Shown in pieces: positions 52,301 to 61,300 of a stretch of DNA of 64,000 nucleotides. Each line of letters opens with the position of its first letter. Positions within the stretch are counted from its first letter, which is position 1. Below the pieces are notes generated by a model. It was not told the origin of the DNA. It saw nothing but the letters and a program-made list of their open reading frames with translations, and did not search any database. This DNA is from Blastobasis lacticolella (Eukaryota; Arthropoda; Insecta; Lepidoptera; Blastobasidae). The stretch covers positions 3,794,501-3,858,500 of the forward strand of contig LR990050.1 in NCBI GenBank assembly GCA_905147135.1. The letters are read 5' to 3'. Position numbers and translations under genes: made by a program.

Positions 52301-55300
52301 TATCAAAATGAATTATGATGTTTCTATTTAGATAGTTGTCAAATTCTTTACGTAAAATATTAATTAAAAATACATAATTAAGAGTGGTACGATGAGCCTG
52401 AGAGAACCTGAGTCCGCCAGAATTGGGTACCGCCGCCTAATCTATTGATTCTACCAAGCTACAATGTTTACATTGTTGTGTTTTGGTTTGATCATCACTA
52501 TCATCATCACATATACATTAGGCATAATCGTAGACCTCATAGTGACAGCGCATATGCGTTTCAGGATTAATAAATTAATTGAGATTATTACGGGTGACAG
52601 GTATCATTTTCCATCAAGTGGGTTATTACACGCTGCGACTTTGCTTTGGATTTAGATATGGTCCTTTAGTAAGTAGGCATCGTTTGTAAGTGCAATTTAA
52701 GAATAGTGTCTTTAAGGGCCGATTTTTCAATCCTCAGATAAAACTTATCTGCCTGATAAAGTAATATACTGCCAAATTAAAACAAACTATAATCCTTCAA
52801 TTTTATATTACGTAATGATACAATTTTATTTTAGTCGCACAATAACTTATCAGACTGATATGTTTTATCTGAGGATTGAAAAATCGGCTCTTAGTCCAAT
52901 ATTTTTAAACTACAATTTATTTTCGTATGTAGGTTTTTCTATTATCTCGTAATAATTATCTTGAGAGCTCTACTACTAAATAAATATTATTACGTCGAGT
53001 CCTCATAAATGCCTCACATTTCTTCAGATATGAATTAAAAACTTTTGGACGTACTTTCAAAGAACTCATTTAAACTTTAAGCCCTCATGACTACCTTTGT
53101 TCTTAACTTCAAACAATTTAAGGAGTTCATTCACGTTAAGGCTTTTACACATATCACGTTAGGGCGTGTCTGCTGATGTTATCGTACAAAGGCACACGTT
53201 AAACAGAAAATATCTCAAGCTTCATAAATTTTAATAAACAATACGTAGGAACGAAAATAACTTTCACAGAAATGAGATTGTTATCACAATATTTTGAGAA
53301 TAATGCACAAACGTACGACGTTTTATAAATTACACTAAATAAATGAGACGGCGTATTTAAAAATATACAATAACGACATATCTATATTTTATATTTATGT
53401 TTTAATTATTCTATATTAGCATTGTTTCATAATGTTCTGTTTAGCAAGAAATATTAATTATAAAATAATTTTTTTTTAATACCTTTCGCTTTCTTTCTGT
53501 TCTTACTCTTCTTGACTAACCGGTGGTAAAATAATCATAGCGAAGTTTTGCATTTAATGCTTTAATTTAAAAATAAATAAAAATACATATTTTAACAGCT
53601 ACTACTACGTCTAACACAGGTATTATCCATATTTTCTATGGCTAAATTATTGAACAGTAGATACTCAATTCTATTTTCCGAATTTATTTAGGTAGGGGTT
53701 CGTTCGTAGTACGCCTCTCTGCACTTGAGTCAAGTTAATTGGATCTGTGAATAAATGATTGTGCAAAATTAAGGCGATAGTCGATCCACTGAAAGCGGTC
53801 TAATAGAGAACCAGATATAGTATTGGTTTTAAATAATTAATTTGATTTTAAGCGGTTTGAGGATTGGGGTCTTTACCCTTATTAATATTTATACAATTCA
53901 ATCTGCTATTTGGATTATCCTATGAAAATATGTAAATAATAGGCAGCTAAAATAATATTTCAGATTGGTACAGGCGAAACCTATCATATGTTTCGTTGAA
54001 CTGTTTTTGATGGAATGCCGATCTACAAATTAAGGCGATGGAGCGTCCGTGGCCAAATGGTTAAGACTGACTCATAAGCGAGAGGTACCGGGTTCGAATC
54101 TCATTGGTACATACCAATGACTTATTTCTGAGTTATGTACATTAGTTGAATACTAACTGATTCTCTTACGGTGGGGAAAAACATTGTAATGAAACCTGTA
54201 AAAGGCGACTAAATGTGTAACCGTGAACCAATCTAGTCAGGTTCCCCTTGGTAGCAGGGTCACGGAGGTCAGATGGCAGTCGCTCCACTGTAATTATCTG
54301 ATCTGCCAAATCCACTACACTACCGTGTGCCGGACACTACACGGCTCAATATCCCTGTTGTCGAATTATCGAAGTAAAATCAATGCTAATGGTAATAAAA
54401 CCGATATTGTTTGTGATGAAAGTCTTAAAACCTAATGGTCTTATTCAGAACAGAAAAATTACATTTATTAAACCTATTTTAGCTTAAATATGTTTTGTCA
54501 CTTACTTTCAAATTCAATCATTACAGTGACAGATAAAGACGAAACATATTTTTGCTAAAATAGGTTAAATAAACTTAAAATAACTTTTATAAATAAGACG
54601 ATAAAAACATTTTAATATCGTACCATAGGTCTGAAAAAAAAAATGTAAATGACAATGAAGAATACATCATTAAACTGCTTGTCAGCTCCTTTCTATACTT
54701 TTAAAGACTAAAAAGAGGCTGGTAAATACATCCGAACAAAGGCGGGGCCGAGCATTTTTCCTCCGACATACATAATTAAACACTTGTTAACATTTTTATT
54801 ACATTGTCCCAAACTAGATACAAAACGCTTATCTAATATTCAACAGGGCATAAATTGAGTTGTGTAACATATTTTTGCTAAAATAGGTTAAATAAACTTA
54901 AAATAACTTTTATAAATAAGACGATAAAAACATTTTAATATCGTACCATAGGTCTGAAAAAAAAAATGTAAATGACAATGAAGAATACATCATTAAACTG
55001 CTTGTCAGCTCCTTTCTATACTTTTAAAGACTAAAAAGAGGCTGGTAAATACATCCGAACAAAGGCGGGGCCGAGCATTTTTCCTCCGACATACATAATT
55101 AAACACTTGTTAACATTTTTATTACATTGTCCCAAACTAGATACAAAACGCTTATCTAATATTCAACAGGGCATAAATTGAGTTGTGCGCGTTATAACGA
55201 ATTTAAAAATGACCTGAATAAATAAAACGGTAGTCCAGAGAATTCGTTGAAGTTGCTTGTGCAGACGGCAGCGCATCAACCTACCCCCCACCAGTATAAT

Positions 55301-58300
55301 AAAAAAGTCATCCTGGCATCAATGCCCCGGTTGTGCTTTCGAGAACGAGGGCCCGGGGACCGCCTTGTCCATGATCCAGGATTTGGCAATCAGGTAATTA
55401 CAGTGGAGCGACTACCATCTGACCTCCGTGACCTTGCTACCAGGGGAACCTGACCAGATTGGGTCATGGTTACAAATTTAGTTGCATGAATTCGGAGGTT
55501 TCATCACGATGTTTTCCATCACCGTAAGAGCATCGGTTAGTATTCAACTAATGTACATAACTCAGAAAAGAGTCATTGTTACAGCCGCAGCGGGATTCGA
55601 ACCCGGTACCTCTCCCTTACGAGTTGGATACTCAACCGCCCTTCTACCGACGCTCCCCTTACAAGTATAATAATAATAAATAATAACTTTATTGTCTCTT
55701 TACATAGACACTTAGGAAATATACAAAATAAAACAATGAATTACAAAATAACCTGCGTGGTGTAGCTCATTGTCTAACAAAGCAGTACCTCGTGAGGGTC
55801 TTGGATTCAAGCCATGAACTCGTTCGTGGAGTTGGTCCCCACCTCAAATTTAGATTTTTTCATGAACAAAGATTATTGGCCGGAGGGTGTGGCCTGGAAT
55901 CAACAAAAAAAAATTAAATAGTATTATTATGGATGCGCGTACAAACCAAAGACACCAATAGACAGAGTGATTCATGAGTACCACAAACACAATAAATTGA
56001 AATAAATTAAAATTGAGGAAGTTTTAGGTGTGTAGGGTACGGGTACGGGTAATAACCCATACAAAGTCGGGGCAGATAGCTAGTTATTAATGTTTATAAT
56101 GTACATGCACTGGAGATCGAACTTGGTAACTCTCGTTTACGAGTCCGGACCCGCTAACTATTAAGCCACCGACGCTCTATGATATGTAATATATGAATGA
56201 GTGAATGTAATACATTTATTTACTCATATTTAAGAAACAACACCACAAATAAATAGGACTAAAACAAAATCTAACCGAATAATAAATTTTAAAACATAAA
56301 AGCCGCAAGCGTACGTACGTACAAAAATAAACAAACGAATAATAAATTTTGAATTTTGTATTGCGTAAACGAAAACATAAATAAAATAAACGAAGACAAC
56401 AATTTACATACAAAAATATCACAACGTATTACATTATTTTGTTATGAAATAACGTTAATTCTTGTTTCAGATAAAATACCCGCAGCACAGGGACTCTGGC
56501 ATTTACGAATGCCAGATATCAACAACGCCGCATATGAGCCACTTCATACACTTGAACGTAGTCGGTGAGTGAGCTTCGTTAGCTTAATACGGGTTATGGC
56601 GTGATTATCTTGGGTCATTTCCTGGAATTCGAGCTAACGACTTGTGTAAGTAAGCAGAGTTGAGTACAGGTTTCCCACTTATGTAAGTAGCATTAGTAAT
56701 CGCAGAATAGCGCTATCTAGCTCTGACTTAAGATGTATGTGAATAGGGCCAATCGCAGGTCCTCTGTTATGCGCAAAATAGTAGATTAGCTTGATGGATG
56801 GTATGCCAAAATGTAGAAATAAAATTTGTGAATACTCTACCGGTCTTATTTATAAAAAATTATAGGAGGTCAATAGAATGTTTTTAGACTGCTTAATGTG
56901 GTTATTGAAGTGTGGTGTAATTACCTGACCTGCCAAATCCTGAATCATGGTCAAGGCGGACCCCGGGCCCTCGTGCAAGAGCACAACCTCGACATTAACG
57001 TCAAGATGATTATTTTTATTATTTAATGTGGTTATTGAAAAACATTAACATGCTCAATAACAGCTTCATAACTTAAAAAAGGCTGATCCCTTCACAAACC
57101 TATATTAGTGACAAACATGGGTGCCATCACACGAGCAACACGATTGATAGTGATTGGCCCGTAATTCCGTTCTTGTGTTTTATCCTGAAGAGGATAGGCA
57201 AATTCAATGCATCCATACAATCATGACTGCAACATTTTCCTTGGAACTCCGTTTTGATAAAAAATGTCAGCACATTACATTATTTTTAAGATTTATGGCT
57301 ACAAGTTATTTTTTATTTTTGACTATAAATTCAAAAGAGCGACAACATGATGATGCCAATGTGTATTTCGTCAGACCTTTAGCTAATAGGTAAATGGATT
57401 GTTTATGAATAAGGAATTTTTAAAATACGTTTCATAGGCCTAAAGAGTGTTGAAGATAATTAACGCTTTAAACGTTTGGGTATTGGGTATTTTTATGAAT
57501 AAGACACCGTATCTTTAAAAACTTTATTATCTATAATCTTCCCAAACGCAAGATTCATGTAACAAATGCTACATTTCTGTTCGTAAATGTAGAAAATGAA
57601 ACGAGTCATTAAAATATCATGTAAAAGCACACAGCAGCACCAGACATGAAACATAAGCGCTTGTTGTAAGCAAAAAACATTTACTCTGCACTAACTAAAC
57701 ACTAAAGCACCCCTTCATTCTGGCCGCGCTTTGTCTCTGCGTCACAAAAGTTGGTTGACTTATTAATGTTTATGTGCACTGCGTTATGTTGAGGTGGTTT
57801 ATTAAGACCAGTATTTTATATTCATATTCATATTTATTTGGTTCCATAAAGAGTATATGTATTTGAGTGACACACGCGAGCCTTAGCTGTTTTTCTTTAA
57901 TAACATTTGAGCATAACTGCCTTTTTATTTCATTTAATTGGAAAGCTAATAAGGTTAAAGTAAAGTTAATGTAATTGTGATTTCGTAGAATACTAAATAT
58001 ATTTATTTTTATTATTATTCAGCCACTCATTTTTTTAACAGAAAGCAGCTAACAAATAAAATCGTTGTAATCAAAACTTAAATTTTTAGTAGTTGACTGA
58101 TTTCTTTTACAAGTTATGAAAGGGACTTTCCAAGAATCACCTCGGCGTTCTTACTCAGTATTTCGTCGCGAAACGCCTAATTATAAAGTTTGTTTTCGTT
58201 ATAATTCAAAAGTAAGGAGCGAGGTGAATTGCCTGGCATTCGCAGAACGGCAGGGAAACAAAAGTTTCTTCTTAAATGAGCGCTTTTGCACTCGGAAACA

Positions 58301-61300
58301 TCTGCTGTGTTTTCATTTACACCTTGCGTAATTAACACAAGTTTCATTGGTGAAAATTTGGGTGTTTTAGTTTTGTAATGGTGTCAAAAAAGTGTAAGCC
58401 ATATTTTGGGGGTAGTCCGGAATTTGTATAGTACTTTTACAACAAAAAATGCACTATTCACATCAGTCATTGTTCAGTACACTTTTTAAATTGTTGTGCT
58501 CGATGTCCTCTCAGCTGAAATTCCAGACAAATTTTCATAATGGAATATTCTGATAATGTGACAGTAACTTGAGACCAAATAACAAACACGTAGAAGGAAG
58601 TGCTGGAAAATGATGTAATGAAGTTTAACGTCGCCAAAATAGAGTAAGAGTTGGATAGCTGCAGCGCGGATCCAAACCATTCAAATAGGAAACGAAGCTA
58701 CCAATAGAACAAATAAATTCAAGCACTGTGGATCTATACTATACAAGTCCGGTGATATCGGCTACGATGTTATGTCCCGTATCTCGGTAGTTTTGGCCAA
58801 TTGGTGGGAACTTACGGCAGTCATCTGTGTCCCATCCCAAACAAGCTTAAAAGCTTATACATAATGAAGCCTGTGATAGTCTATTGCTGCGATACCTAGC
58901 CGATATCAGAAAAGAGATCCTGAAAGAGGCCTAAGAAGCGGTGGATTGACATCGCAGAGTTACATTCGAGAGCCAACAGCTTACGAAGCTAGGATGCCGA
59001 AGACCGGACGTAGTAGAGAACTCGGACTGGGAAAGAATTGTTGAAAGACTCGTCCCATTTAGTAGGTAAAATTCGTAGCTAGCTATAGGTATAATCGGAA
59101 TAAAATTTCCTTTTTTAAAGCGAGCTACCAAATGAGAATTTTCGGTTTTTCAGTCAGAAGCCAGGATGTATGGTTAGGATGATCAAATTGATTTAGCTAA
59201 GCTGTTGATCCTAGCATTTACCAATGGATAGACGTTCATGTGGTAGGTTTACGTGCATAGTTTGTATTTACATAAAGCTGGGACAGGCTTGTCCTAACAA
59301 TGTTATGAATTTGAAAGTTAGTAAAGACGTTTGAATCTTTCTCAATGAAATATGCATAGATAGCTAGGAATCTGTCCGCTTGATCGCGGGCAAATGTCAG
59401 TAAAATAGAAATGAACTAGCTTTTGCCATGGATTTCGTCCGCGTAGAGTTCGGTTTCCAGTGGTATTCGGCAGACCCATTTCCGCACACCCCGGACCACA
59501 TTATATTTCGGGATAAATTATACCCAATGCGCTATTCTGGATAATTGCTGCTGAGCACTAAGCCAAATTTCATCAAAATACGTATTGTTGTTTTTGCAAG
59601 AAAGAGCAAGAAATATCTAAACATCCATCTATTTTTACAAACATTTGCATTTAGGTATAATATATTAGTGAGAGTTGGAAGTAATGACCGGTTTACACGG
59701 TTCAAGAGATTAAGTGGTAACTAAATGAGCAACTTAATTTTAAGTTATATTTTAGTGAAGAATCGTTTACACAGTTTAAGTAGTAAGTATGTAGCCAGTG
59801 CTTTACCTTGTACGAACCACTAAATCACAGACCACAAAACAACTAAATTGTCTGTTTACACGCGGCAAGTGGCAAGTAAAGCACGTGGCCACGCCCAGCG
59901 GGAGAAACATTCGGTGCGGGCGGCGCGGTTACTTGCCCAAAAAATAGACTAGATTCTATTTACTAATTCACTTTCCCACTTAATTTGCAACTTACTACTT
60001 GACTGTTTACATGCGGAGTTTACGTTGACTGACAACCTAATTTTAACTAAATCACTTATGAACTTGAGTTGTGTACCCTTAACAAGGCTTTTAGATATTT
60101 TTGCGCAATTCAATTTTCAGAATTAACATAGATGTTTATCATAAGATGTTTATTATGCCGTGATAAATGTCCAACAGCGCGTTAAATAGGGAGGTGTTAT
60201 AAATGGGTCTTGAAATAAATTTAATTGTGAAAAGGTTTTTATATACTTTGACGAAAAACTTAGACAGCGTTAATGGTAATCTTTTGGAACTTTTCTGCTA
60301 TCTTTATTCTAATTTTTTTTGGGCTAGACATAGAATATTTTATACCTAATGTAAATCCCTTTTTGTAATCTTCTGTCTGACGATTTCTCCGTCACTTTCA
60401 AGTCGCTAATGGTACAAAGTCGTACTTCATTTGCAATTTTAATATAGGTCACAAAATATAAAATTTTCTGTACTAGAAAGCTAATGTAAGTCTAAAGAAT
60501 TAATGCGAATCTCAATTAGAAAGAAATAGTGATAGCGTGATACGTAATTTGGAGGACATACTTACTTATTTATTTCCAAGATAAGGTTTAAAATCTATTA
60601 TATTTAGTATCATCATCATCATCACAGCCCATAACAATCCACTGCAGGACTTCGGGCCTCTCCCACGAAAGGGGAGGTTATTGCCATAATCTCCACACTT
60701 GGCAGGCGGGTTGGAGATCGCAGTGCAGTTGATGTAAATGTACCTAGAAAGATGCTGCTGCCCATCTTTCGGATTTGTCCCTTAGTCGCCTCTTACGACA
60801 CCCATGGGAAGCGATGGGGTGGTGCTATTCTTTGAGGTGGCGGCACCACACACCACATATATTTAGTATATAAAAGAGAGGTAGGGCATAGCGGGGTATC
60901 TCGTTCGAATTGGAGCCGCCCGACTGGGGAAGTACCTCCACCTTACAGAATATCGCAGCTAAATAATACTCTTTTAAATAGTATTGTGTTTCTGCCGGTG
61001 AGTAAGGTTTCCAGTGCTCCATGGGGTGGGGATTTGGGGAACCGTGGCTTTGGCAGTGGAGTGGCATTTGCTTTTTGCTGCCAGAGCAACGTGTTATAGA
61101 GGTTGGCAACGCATTAGCGATACTCTTGGTGTTGCTAATGTCTATAGGCAGTGGTGACCACTTTCCATCAGGTGGCCCGCTTGCCTGTTTGCCTACCGTA
61201 TGACATAAAAAAAAAATATATATATAAAAGTATTTTAATGTATAATTAAAATCTACATCTACTTTCAAAGTAAATGCAAGGTTAATATTTCAACCTGGTT

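Noticed and set aside
60825..61268. 147-codon minus-strand ORF
   Set aside because: Spans the junction of retroposon A and a LINE 3' piece in the antisense direction; composition reflects the repeats.
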